DNA of 64,000 nt from Amaranthus tricolor (Eukaryota; Streptophyta; Magnoliopsida; Caryophyllales; Amaranthaceae). Numbering within the stretch: position 1 is the stretch's first letter; every line of letters starts with the position of its first letter. Location of the stretch: assembly GCF_026212465.1 (NCBI RefSeq), contig NC_080059.1, positions 8,634,811-8,698,810 of the forward strand. Direction: 5' to 3'. The notes under the pieces were generated by a model. It was not told the DNA's origin. It made no database searches and saw only the letters and a list, made by a program, of their open reading frames with translations. Below are positions 25,192 to 37,800 of this stretch, piece after piece. A program made the translations under genes and the position numbers.

Positions 25192-27283
25192 AATTTGTGT
25201 TTGATGTTCTGGTAGCGCCTTTGATGATTTTGATGCATTATTGAGTATATTTTAGCATAAACCCTTTCATTTAAGCATCTTTAGATGTATTTTCTGTACA
25301 TATTGTATGTAGCGATCTCACAATAAGACGTATTCATATAAAAATAGCCCGACAAATTATATAAATCATGAGATTATGAGCTTTTTGTTTTAAGGTTGTC
25401 TCATCGAAAAACAGTCTCCAATAAAAATAGTTTTGTCTAAGTTTTGGAGTTTATTATGAATTTGATGAAGTTTTGAGCACTTTAGGGAGGCAACTAAGTC
25501 ATGTTCTTTTGGCAGCTGGTAATCTCTAACCAGCATACGAGTTGATGCTAAGTAGTAAACCCAATATATTAAAGTATTCAAAAACTCTAAGTATTTGGGG
25601 TAAAATTGATCATATTTTCTCGCCTATATTCACTCATCAGAACTCTATTTTTAAGCGGGATATTAGGTTAATGATCAGGGTCGGCTAAGCACTTGTGTAA
25701 GCTGTGCTAATGAACAGGGCCCCATAGTTTTGAGGGCCTCAAATTTTTTTTTCTCCGGTAAGCTTTAAAGTCGTAAAATATTCTAATAGGAAGGTGTGAC
25801 AATCGGTAGGAGATAAAAGGAGACTTAGATTTTGGCTTTCGGGTAGATTTTCCGTTAATGGAGTTGTACTACGTAATACTCTATTTTCAAGTTGTTGTGT
25901 TATGTTAGGGACTTTTGCAATACTAAAATTATAATTTATTGGGCTTTTGCTAAGACTTGAATCAATTTAAAAATTTAAATTGTTATTTAAATGCATAAAT
26001 TTGAAATATTATACCCATATTTAGTTGTATTTAGTTATAATACTTTTATTTAGTTAGTCGTATTTAGTTAGTATGTACATTCACTTTTTGTTTGGGTTTA
26101 TATATCCTTCTAATTAGTTTTTAATGTTTTAAGTTCCTTTGACTTTGTGATAAAAAAATTATTAACCAATTTTCATTAATATATATTTAATATTTAAGTT
26201 AATATTTTTAATAAATCTAGAGCTAATAATAGTCAAAGTTCAGCTTATTTGGCCATAAAAGTCAAAGTTATAACTACAAAAAAAAGGTGCATTATAAAAT
26301 AAAATAATTTAAATAGTAATTTATTAATAAGGATCCTATTCGAAAATTAGAATAGGGCCTCTAAAATGTTTGAGACGGCATTGTTGATGATGATGCACTT
26401 TAATTACCATCATCAGTGTTAGTTAAGATTCACCATATTTGTCAAAATAAATCAACTTTTGCTCGATTCACTGAAAATAAACTCACCTATTGATTATTTT
26501 TAGGAAAAATTAAAATTACCTTGAATAATCCAATTTTTTCATGATTTTTTCACAATAATTCCACCTATTAATTATCCATGAATAGTCCCAACTTTGAAGA
26601 GTATTTTCCTAGAGTCAACCAAGTAACCGGATGAATTGTTATAGCAAGTTTTATTTCAAATAAAAATATTAAAATAAAATGTCAAAAAAAAAATTAAAAG
26701 AATGTTAAAAAAATTTCTGATTTTTTAAACATATAGAATTTTTTATTTGAATTTTCAAAATTTTTCTCTAATTTTACATTAATTTTCAATATAACAAGTC
26801 ATCGGCATACCAAATTTACTCAAGGAAAATACTCCCTAAAATTGAGATTATTCATTATTAAAAAATAAATGAGAATATTGTAGGATAATCATGAAAATAT
26901 TGGATTATTCTAATTTTTCTTATTTTAAAAAAATTCAGTTATTCGATATAATTAATGAAAATAAAATCAGCTGTTATTTATTCCTAATTGATCACAAAAA
27001 AGCTTTAAAATTAATTATAAACAATACGTGAATTTATTTTGAACGAATCGAACAAAAATTAATTTTTTTTTTTTGTCTACCCTTAAAAAAATTCAACAAT
27101 TGAAAAGTATGTAGGAATGTAGCACGTGTACCCATCATATCCCAAGACGTGCTCACATTCTTGAGACTTGAATACAGACGACGACGAGATTCATACTTTT
27201 ATAGTACACTTGAATGATTGCTAACAGTGAAACAAATCAAGATCATCAATTCAATTTCTGAATCAAAATCTGCATAATCAACA

Positions 27284-30200
27284 ATGGAGTCTTCCGATGA
27301 TCAGAAGATGACTGTTAATGGCGACGAAGACATGTACAACAGCAGTACAACCAACCAACACGAACAATCCAACTACAAACAAGAACAATCCGCTTATGCT
27401 GATTCTGATCAGAGTTTATACGGTGTCCTTTCATCACTTCTAATGGCGATCTTCTTCCCAGATCCTCACTCTGACTCGTCTTTCTTCCAGCGAACCAAAG
27501 ATTCTTGTAGAGAGAACCTTCCGCACCTTCGAGAAGCTTCTAAAGCTACTGGTGTTAATGTTCTTAGGTGGGCCCGTCAAGGCAGTTCTCTTCGCTTGCT
27601 CCTCGTTATTTCTGTGAGTTCTTTCCTCAATTTGTGTTTGACGCTTGCATTTGGGTTTCTTAATTTGGAAATTAGCTTCTTGTTGACATTAATGTGTTTC
27701 GAATTTATATAACTCTATTTCGATCAAGGAAATCTGCTTTATAGTTTTTTTAGTTCGATCGTTAATACTTTTCAGGTTCAATGATTGCATTTTCTTTACG
27801 ATTTTGGAATGAATGCGAATTTTATTAATTGTTTCTTTCCATCAGTGTAAATATTTAGTAATTAGGGTTCATTAATTTCAAAATCTTTTTAGTTTTTGCG
27901 TACATCACACCAACAACAATACCAAAATCCTTAGTCCCAAAAGTGCAGGGTCGAATACATAACTAATACTACATCCGTTCTGAAACACTGCTAGTAAGGA
28001 TTTTATTATATACTATTGTTCATTCAAGTTTATTTGCGGTTAGAGCCAAGTGGAATTTTAATTGAACTGCCAGACTCCTTGTCTTTGTATATTTATAAGT
28101 TTTAGTTATGCAGCACTTAAGATACACATCATCAAAATAATGCATGGAATTGCGTAAAAGAAAATTAAAATATAGCAAGCTAGGGATGTTCTCAACATGT
28201 TCAATCCGTACAGGGTCCCGAAAAATTGAGGGCCTCACTATTAAATAACGTAGAATATGTTAAGTTAAGTGTTTAAAGATATAAAATTGTTGGAAAAATA
28301 TGAAATTGCACAGGCCTTCAAAAAATTTGTCAATTTTTGTTCCACCCCTAATAACAAGTATAATGGAAGGGAGAAAGTAGATCTTTTTCTTTTTTATTTT
28401 GATTGCTTGTTTGACATACATTTGATAAAGTAAAGAATCTCAAAGGAAAGTTAAGAATGTTTCTTTTTTTGCTGCAGATTGGGACAATTACTCTTCTAAC
28501 CCTTACAGGGGTGCTAGTTTTCTTGCTCTTTTTGGCAGCGGCTACTGTCAATGCAATCATCATATCACTGTTTATGTCTTTGGCTGCTGCTGGTGGCTTC
28601 TTGGCTATCTTCTTTGCTTGTGTTGCAGGAATTTACATAGGGGCTTTGTCGATTGCTGTTTTCGTTATTTCCTCTGCAACAATATCGGCAATTATCACTG
28701 TTCTTATTGTTACAGGTAAGATTTGTAAAGCCTCAATTATTCTCATAGCTGCTACACTGGTGTTGTGTATATTGTTGTTCTTGAATTCTAGACCACAAAG
28801 CTGCCCATTTCTAGACCTGTACAGGAGTTAAGATTTAACCTCAGACCTTGACTACACAACAAGATGCAATCACCCAAATGTCAGGTGGCTCCCACCTTGG
28901 CGAGGTTTGAGGATTGGATGTACCTAGTTTTACTTTTTGATAACAGAGGTTGTTTTCATTTCTAAAAAAAGAGGTTGTTTTGGATTGATTGGTAAACAAT
29001 GTTTTTTGAATTTAATAAAAAGGTTGCAAAAATCAGATGCAACTTCATATAAATATGAAGTGCAAATGATCTAGACCTGTGATCATCATTTTTTGTTTTC
29101 TTTGCCTACCGTTTTATTCCCTGTGCTATTATTGCAAACTCTCTTTGTGGGCTGAAGGCATTACGTCAGTAATTTGGATATCTATGAGGCATCAATTGAG
29201 TTGAATACTAGAGCTGAACATGAACACATACATGTGCATAGGCTTTTCCTCTCTGTAACTCCCTCTTCTCGGATTCATGCTCTAGCTCAATTGGTGACTT
29301 GGTCCTCACCCCTATAAGTCAGATCTGAGTGCTGATAAACAATTGCTCGTGGTTTAATCTTCTCAGATAATCTGTAGATATATCACTTCTAGGTTCTAGC
29401 ACTTCTCATCCAATTTGATTTCAGAGGGGAGTTTAAACTGCAGATTTTCCATTACAATCTTTTCCCCTTTCATGTAAACGGACAATGGTGAGCTTCAATG
29501 AGTATTTCTTTTATCATTTCCAACACTGACATAAATTTCAACTTTTTTCTTCAAATTGCTTAAAAAAAACCTTTTAATATCTTCAGTGGTCATGGGATGG
29601 TTGTTGACAATATAGATGACAAAACTATAGTTGACAACTCAAATATAAGCTATATGTAGTTGATTGCAAGCGAATACTCCCCTTGAACAATCGGTGGCGT
29701 GATGTTGAGTTCGCAGTTTGATTTCTTCTCGGTATGTAGCTTGCATTCCCGTTGAAATACTCACAATTCTCATTGACATTAGGTTTGTTGTTTCTTCCTC
29801 CGTGTAAGATTAAATAACAAAGCAAATTCACGAAGGAATTGAAATTAATCAAATACTTTAAATCTGATTTTCAAGAATGATCCTGAAACTCTGTAATAGT
29901 GTTACCTAATCTACTAATCTCCTGTGAATTTCTAACTAAAGGATGCAAATATTGGTGGATCAGACAAAGATTGTGAATTAAATGCCACTTAGTTGCAAAG
30001 CTCAACGTTGAATAGGATGAAATACTCCTTTTCTTCATAATTGGTGTTGTCTTAGAAGTGACAATTATAGTCTATTTGAGCATGATCTTTGGTTGCATTA
30101 ATGCTTCTCTATCTACAATCCGAAACTCCAACCTAAAGTATAACTGCTGTTGATGCGTTAATGCTCCTCAGCATAAAGTGGTATGTACCGACTGTTCATT

Positions 30201-30529
30201 AACGAGCACAGAGACTCAGCTCCGCGTCATTTACATACACTTTGTGGTCTTGTAGGACAAATCTTTTGTTAACTTTAGCTTTGAGCTGTCAGAGTCAAGA
30301 TTTTTATGTGGATCTGTTCTTTTCCTCAAGAATTTAAACTCTTGTTGATTTACCTGCTGATCATTTTGCATCGTATCTCGTAGGCTGGCTTGGTTTCTTT
30401 TGGATTGTCTGGTCGGTAGTGAAAAAGAGTGCTGGCCTTGCAAAGCACTCCGTCAGCATCACTGGATCAGCACTTACGGCATATACCTCAGGTTGGCATG
30501 CCCATCAGCGCCATCACCATCATGATTAA
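27284..30529 (+). CDS. Small hydrophobic membrane protein, possibly LDAP-interacting protein (LDIP)-like
   Basis: Coding exons 27284-27613, 28478-28715 and 30384-30529 give 237 residues. Residues 1-45 are polar and rich in Asp, Gln, Asn and Ser (MESSDDQKMTVNGDEDMYNS). Residues about 46-60 (LYGVLSSLLMAIFFPDP) look amphipathic, followed by a basic stretch. Exon 2 encodes a nearly continuous hydrophobic block of about 80 residues rich in Ala, Ile, Val and Gly (VFLLFLAAATVNAIIISLFM, GFLAIFFACVAGIYIGALSI), enough for several membrane segments or hairpins. Exon 3 adds GWLGFFWIVWSVVKKSAGLA and a His-rich tail. The arrangement resembles LDIP, a plant lipid-droplet protein that works with seipin and LDAP, but I recognise it by layout rather than by secure motif, so the function is tentative. 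The gene model itself is firm. Confidence 0.7.
28865..28985 (+). repeat. SINE-like dispersed repeat
   Basis: Contains 'gtcaggtggctcccaccttggcgaggtttgaggattggatgtac' and 'aacagaggttgtttt', matching in order the family seen at 36100-36215, 52395-52560 and 53155-53250. Located in intron 2 of the LDIP-like gene. Confidence 0.5.
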
Positions 30530-31831
30530 TAATTATGATGGAAATAAACAAGGTCGATCTAGATTTTAGAGTCTCCACAATACCTATTCCTATACTTTGA
30601 TGCTAGCTAAGCATCTTTTATTGCTTTGGATTCCTTCAGCATTGATTAAGCTTCTTCGGTGCAATTTAGTGTGCTTGTGCAATGCCTTTTAAATGAACAA
30701 AGCTCTTGCTTGAAGTACTAAATAATTGTATTCACATGATAGTATAATGTAAATGGTAAACAGTTTGTAGTAAATATGAAATGAGATTAGAGTTACATTA
30801 GAGTAATGTTGGAAAAATATTGATGAATTACACTTGTGACAATGTTTTTATTTTTGATATTGATTCTAAAGGGAATATTAGCTACCTAATTTAAGCATTT
30901 TCTAATTTTCTAATTTCTAATTTCTACAATCAGTTTTAATTTTAAAATAATCTTGCACATAGGGTGCAATATGCCCCTCTATTTTTCAAACGGTGACATT
31001 ATTTTAGATAACATTGTTGGAAGGGGAAGGAAAAGAAGGGAACGTGAACGGGAGAGGGGGAGGTGAAATAAGTGATTTTTTCTTCTAAATATTTTCGATG
31101 TTGAAAGATTTGTTTAAAATGTGAAGAACATTTTTGTTTTCTTCCTCTTCCTCCCTATTTCCTTCTAGATACTTTCAATGTTGAAAGATTTGTTTAAAAT
31201 GTGAAGAAGTTTCTCAGTCCAATTTCTTTTCTCCTCTTCCCAACTATTTCTATTGGTATCCAAATTAAGGAAATGTAATCCCTTAATATTCATCCCCTTT
31301 CAATACTTGCATTTCCTCGTAAATGCGTAAATTTTGAACTGCACATTCAAGTTTTGACTAAATTAACATATATCGAGTAATTAACCAGTTGTATCGAACC
31401 TTATGTGTAATTTTTTGAAAACATATTGGGAGCAACTACAATAAGGGGTACCACACATTCAATGCAATTAATTTAATATACCTGTATTTCATTTGTGTAT
31501 AATTGAATAACATTATGCTGAAAATAATTTCAAATGTACAGAACCTTTCAACAATTTAGGTGAGGCACCAAAAATTTGAGTATATAGCAAAATTTTGAAT
31601 TCTTTTATTCCGTGTATACACAAACAGGTGTAAGAAAGATAGCCTGATGAACAAAGAAACTATCTATAGACTATTTGTTTCTTACAGATCCAGTCTTTAG
31701 CAGAAAAGTCGCTGCACAACTCCTAAATGTGACTACAATCGTGATCAATCCAGCGATATATCATAGGATATACAGACGCAAAATCAGGGGCTTCACACGC
31801 TTGGTTACAGTGAACAAATCCCAGAAAAGAA
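30530..31831. other. Convergent spacer between the LDIP-like gene and PPX2
   Basis: The two genes end facing each other, so this stretch holds both 3' UTRs. In the middle, about 31010-31330, is a purine/pyrimidine-rich segment with two copies of 'atgttgaaagatttgtttaaaatgtgaagaa' (near 31098 and 31179, about 81 bp apart). It ends with 'ttggtatccaaattaaggaaa', a phrase shared with 61617-61640 and probably a MITE end. No gene is seen. Confidence 0.55.
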
Positions 31832-34800
31832 TTATGCGGTCTTCTCATTCATCTTCACATATATATGAGAGTCCAGATAGGATATTACAAGATCCGCAGC
31901 CTTGCATCCGGAGGCCATCGCTTTTCCTACTGAAAGTCCACCCTTATGGTTACCTACAACGATAGCCCACGTTAGAATTTTTGATACCTCGACAGACTAT
32001 AATTTTTGATGATTTTCCATTCACTTTTGTCACAAAAGAATATATCAGAAATCCCCAGAACTTTATATTGCATATGCTCCCTTCACAATTCGCTACATTT
32101 TTCATTTTTCGGAGTTCCACAGTTATTTGCTAACTTTTTACTTACGGATATGAACCCACGTGCCCTTTCCTAGTTCTATCCACAAAAATCTCTCTATTCA
32201 TCTCAGCCACACATTTCTTTTCATCTACTTGTTTTGTCTTTAACAACCCACCAAAACTTATATTCTACTAAAAACCAAATGTAATGCAACACCAAACGTC
32301 CCCTTTCAGCAGTAAAGAATTATACATCATCCACAACAAGCTTGTGTGATACAACAGAACTTGGAAAATACTAGAGGCGTTCAGAACAGACCCAATGATC
32401 CAATATTTACCCGAACTAATAATCGAATCCGACTTGACCCGACGTCAATATGAATTTAAAATTATGTAAAAATCAATGTGGATGCAAAACCCGACTTTGA
32501 AGCGACCCGAAATACATAACCCTAAAAAAACCGATGACCCGAGTGACCACCTCTAGAAAATACTATCTTTTCCGTACAAGGCAATGCACCTGATCATTCA
32601 GATTGAGCCGCAATGCAAGTTTATTGACAAAACAATACAACAAACGAATGACAGTTACCTGCATAAAAAAATCCAGGAAGATCCTTTTCCATCTTGTCTA
32701 TGGCTCTCAAAACAGAATCGTAATTGTGTCCATACAACGGGAATGCATTGCTCCAAAAGAGATGACTGTGAAAATACCGTGGACACTTGAATAGTTAGTT
32801 TCAGTGACTCGATACAAGTTTAAAGAGCAAGTCATGTGAATTGTAAAAATTAATCAAAGGGTTGTCTGAATGATATCAATACTTGACAAATGAAGGTTCG
32901 TCCTCAGTGCCCAACAGCTGCTGAAGGTCAGAAGAAACTATTTGCTTCAATTCATCCCTAGGATCATTAAATCAAAAAAGATCATAGATTTAAGTCAGAC
33001 AAAATGCAGAAAGAGGCAAGAATGAAAATCAAAGAACTAAATGAAGAAAAAAAGTGGTGATCGTTCATCTCATACGTTGAAGCGTTGGCAAGTTTTCTAT
33101 TTCGGCTTCCTCCGACAAATGTAGTAAAGAGACACATGTCAGATGGAGCACGATCAGGAAACATCATGGAGGAAAATAAAGTACCTGCGACGCTAAGAAA
33201 CTAGCATTAGATTCTATGAAAAGATTATCACATAAACAAACTAGAAACTTACCAAGAGTCTTCAGTCCATTATGTTGTTCTTTAGAGGGGATAAGAACTC
33301 CAAAGCCCTCGAGTGGTCTCTTCACTTTATCCTTCTTGAATGCAGTAATCATAACAGAGAGGGGTACGTAACTCACCTGCACGAGGAAGGCAGGGTGATT
33401 GCCCAGGTATATCAAGAATTATTAGAGGGAGGACAAGTGCATAGAACTAATAGAACTATTTGTGAAGGGTTCATACAATATATCACAAAAAGGATCCCAC
33501 AATCTCTTTACATATTAAATCCTGGAAGGATCAGGGTATCATTTTTTTTAGGTTCTAATTTAAATTAAGGTTTAACCACTAGGTTTAACACAAGTATGGA
33601 CCTAATGGGATCTTCTCCTCTTAAACACTCATCATCATCATACCCAATATGCCGCTCGAAAGTGGGGTCCAGGTGAGGGAAGGTGACGAACAATCCATAA
33701 CCGTACTCAAAGATGTACCAATTATTACTATCCAGGATGCCATAAAATTCAATAAGCAATAGGCTTACATGACCTAAAAGTTTGATAAGAGGCAGATGAT
33801 AATAATGTTAACAATTAAAGCGGTCGTTGAAAGGAAGCAAAAAGAAGTAGATCAACTAAATCAATTAATTCCCACCGTAGACTTCGGACCAGCAAAACTA
33901 CTGCTCAAAGTCATCAGAATTTCCAAACACACTTGTCATAATTTTCACAAAATAGGCAGATGATAATAATTTCCACAATTAAAGCGGTCGTTGAACAGAG
34001 AGAAAGAGAAATAGGACTATTAATTCAATGTATCCACACTATAAACTTTGGACAAGAAAAACTACTGCTCAAATTCATCTGAAGCTCAAAACACTCATCA
34101 TAATTTGCAATGAGCTAGATCTTCTATGATGAGGTAGCTCCTAATCTTTTGGTATCTCTTTTAGAGCACCCTATTACACCATATCTAACTGCATGTGATC
34201 AGCTTTCATGCTAATGCAGCTAAATACGAGTAAGCAGCAAAAAATGTCTTCATAGTACAGAACATTGTTAAACTATTGTAGCATGCATGTTTACAAGTGG
34301 ATCATCCCACAATAGTGACCATACATACCTCTGGAATAAAGTCAAGTGAAAATGGATTTCCAAATTTCATAATCTTCATTTCTTTGACATTGCGAATTGG
34401 AGCCTGCAATAAAAGTCAAACAAATGGAACTGTCACATTCATTTGAAGAGAGAGGGAATTTTGAAGTACATAAACTGATTAGAGTAACAGATAATGCATA
34501 AAACCCAATAAAAGTATCCATCCCAAGTGCCAACCCGATAACCATCGAAGTAAAATACCATCCGATTTTCATATTCTAAGAGCAGGTAAATGGACACAAG
34601 AATCACTTTAGACTACAAGAATAGATCATACAAACTTAAAATACATGAAGAAATAAACTACAAATGTAAAAAAAGTATAAAATAATTGTTAACGTGGATA
34701 TTCTCAGGGATTCTTTATGCATAAAGTGATATTTAAGCTTAAATTATCAACCAGATTTTTTCACTCAGTAACCCAGCCACTCTTGTTACCCAAGAGCATA

Positions 34801-37800
34801 CAGCAGTCAACAGCCAAGATCCTATATTGTCTAAAATACTGAGAATAATAGCAAAAACTTGTCAAATTTTTAGGTTCTTGTTGCATATCCTTACACAATT
34901 TAAACAGTGCATAATTCGAAAATGCATAGAAAATGACACCATTAGTCAGACATCGAGAAATATAAGACAGCTTCCATTTTCAACTTGGAGAGCACAGGCA
35001 AAATAATCTGCAGATATCATTTTATTTCTTCCAAGTTCTGATTTCCCCTACAACTAAACTTGGTGAATAATCTCTATTTTCTTGACCAACGGTTAGCATC
35101 AAACTGCTCAACACAGGGAGTATTTTTTTTAAGGACGTCTATACTCTAATCACTGAATCCTTTGTTGTTAAAAGTAAAAACGTAAAATTTAAGCTATTCA
35201 TAATAGTCATCACAAACAAAATTATTCCTAGCAAACAGTTTTTGATTGATTTCAAGTATTTTATAGTGGTTTGCACTTGGCAGCACCTTCACCATTTCAA
35301 CTCAATGTCTTTTTAGCATCTGAAGATGCATATGATTAAACCACCAACTTCTCTCCTTCAACTCTCCCTTTTTATCCTTAGGACCACATCCTGAGATTTC
35401 AACTCAGTGGTTAATTAACCATGTCACTTTTAACTAAGACCAATTTCCTCTATCTCACCCCATCAAACCAAAGCCCTATTTTTTTTTATATAGTCCCTCT
35501 TTCTCCAATTTCTCCTTTTAAATTCTCTTACGAAACTAATCTTCAAATACAATAAAGACATTTTCTATTTTGTTACGAGTTATGACGAATAACCATGAAA
35601 AAGGAATTTTAAGCTGAGACTTGTTGCGCCAATAATTTTTTGCTTCACTATAGTTTATGAAAAAAAATTATAGAAATTTGTCAACCATAATCCATACTAC
35701 ACTCGGTATTCTTTAAACAATCTATGAACTCGGAATGGTTTCGACTTTGGAAGCAAATCACTCTTTTAACCTACTTTTGAAAATACAACATCCATTTTCA
35801 ATTTCATTGTGTTTTTTGTAATTCATTATTCCTTTTATTTCTCTTTATGTATCTATTTCAAAATATTGTTGCATTAAACAGTATACACCATCCAAAATGG
35901 TTAAGACCGAATGTCAAAACATTTAAGATATATGTTTATAAGTAAAGGAAAGATTAGGTGCTTTACAGAGAGCATGAAAGCCTGCTAATGAACATAATTC
36001 TTGTTTTAAGTAAATCACTACAAAGAGCATTAGGCATGTGCTCATGTATACAAGTTTGAGTTGGTACTAGATAACCATATTCAACAATATTTTAGTCCTA
36101 TTGCCATTAAGTGGCTTCCACATATCCTTTAACCTAGGCGGAATTTAGGAGTTATCCTTATAAAAATGAAAAGGTTTTTTTTGATTGACCCTTGGTAGCA
36201 AACATTATCTACAATTTCACATAAATAAGACGTGCACAAAATTTATCGAGCCATTTTACTGTATAGCACAATAGCCTAAATGCCTATTTGAAACTTGCAA
36301 ACTATAAATTTTTTGCTTCATTAAGAATGGTAAATCTTCATCAAGCCAGAGAGCTATAACCACATTCAATTAAAAAAATCCTCCTTTAAAAAGAGGGTAA
36401 CAGGGTACAATTTACATATTTGCTTAACACAAGTTATTTAGTGCTGACATTTTGGAAAGTATAGAACGTGCTACTCTTCATGAGCCTTTGTATGCAGGCT
36501 TTTTCTGGAGACAGAGGACTAGAGAAGCCATCAGCGACTACAATGCCTGCTATTTGATGAGGATCAATTATGCACCCTAGGTGGATCTCCGCTATTCACA
36601 ATTAATTTTTTTAGAATTCATTTTATTGTAGTTTCATAAACATAGATAAAGCTTCAAGTTCCAAATAAGTCTTGATTGACTTGACTGCTAGAAACATTCC
36701 CGCACAAACCCATATGTTTCAAACTGGAACATAATTGCTAACTCGATGGCTGTGAAAGGAATTGAATGCTCAGAGACAAAAGTAAACAAAAAACTCACAG
36801 TGACAACCACAGCATCATAAGATTGATCTTCACTGGTATTCTTTGACATAGAAGAGACTGACCAATTCCCTAATGCAGGGATCCCCTTCTGGTTGTATGA
36901 CAAGGACAGCACCTCACACTGGAGTTTGAGTTCATCTTCACCAAGCTGTTTGCACATTGTGTCAACAAGTGTCTGCAGAACATAGAGTACTCAGCAAATG
37001 GAATAAAATTGACATGCTAATTAGTATGCAAAAAAATGACTCCAATGCTATTGCTCAAATAACCATGTGCTCAGTTAATATACAAGCTCGGAAGGCAGGC
37101 CTAGACAGAGACTACTTAATATCAAATTTTACGTAAATTTATTAGAGCTGCATTCTTTAGATCATGCTATCTTTATCAAAATTTAGGCCTGCTTAAATTT
37201 TCAAAATTTATTCTAAACTATATCACAGATGAATTTTTATGATGACTCAGTCCAGGCCACCGAAATGCCGACGTAACACAGTTGTCAAAACTAGGGTAAC
37301 AAATGAGACATCCTGCCATTATCTCATACTACTATGATATTAGCAGCTATTGTGCAAATTAGGCAGTTGTATATTAGCAGAGGAAGAGAGGAGTGTGAGC
37401 TTCATTCAGATATTGGGTAATTTCCTCACGTGAGTGCTACATCTTTCTTCTTTTCTATTCTAGCAATTTTTCCCATCCATTTTATCACACTTTCCCGTCC
37501 TGCCTTTCTGTCATTGCAACCAAAACAAAAAGAATCAAAAGGTTTCGATATCATGCAGCCATTTCCTATTTTTCTACCTTATGCCACGAATTCTTTACTC
37601 AAAGTCAAGCCTACCAAAATCAATTGCAGTTCTTTTTCATCTACCCCAGCCACTTTTGGCAATAAGCTTTCATTTTTGCGCTATCGAACTCTTTATGAAG
37701 AGAATGTTCTCATTAAGAGAAATCTACCATCATTCTCCCTTCACAATTCGGCTACAATGTTCAGAAAAAACAATATTCAACTCTTTGATAGTGCCTATAA

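Larger units (their letters stand above)
24024..27283. other. Intergenic region between the BRO1-domain gene and the LDIP-like gene
   Basis: The first few hundred bases are the likely 3' UTR. The spacer then holds a hAT-like MITE (24479-24657), a GTTTGGTAT-ended MITE (24726-25012), a GAGACGGT-family element (25080-25191), and AT-rich DNA with a 'gggcc..gagggcctc' phrase near 25720-25740 that recurs near 28215-28235. The sequence from 25950 to 27080 is over 75% A/T in places and shows no gene. The promoter of the next gene should lie at about 27100-27280. Confidence 0.6.

Noticed and set aside
31675..31965. 96-residue plus-strand frame at the PPX2 end
   Set aside because: It is the antisense shadow of PPX2 exon 18 and its 3' UTR.
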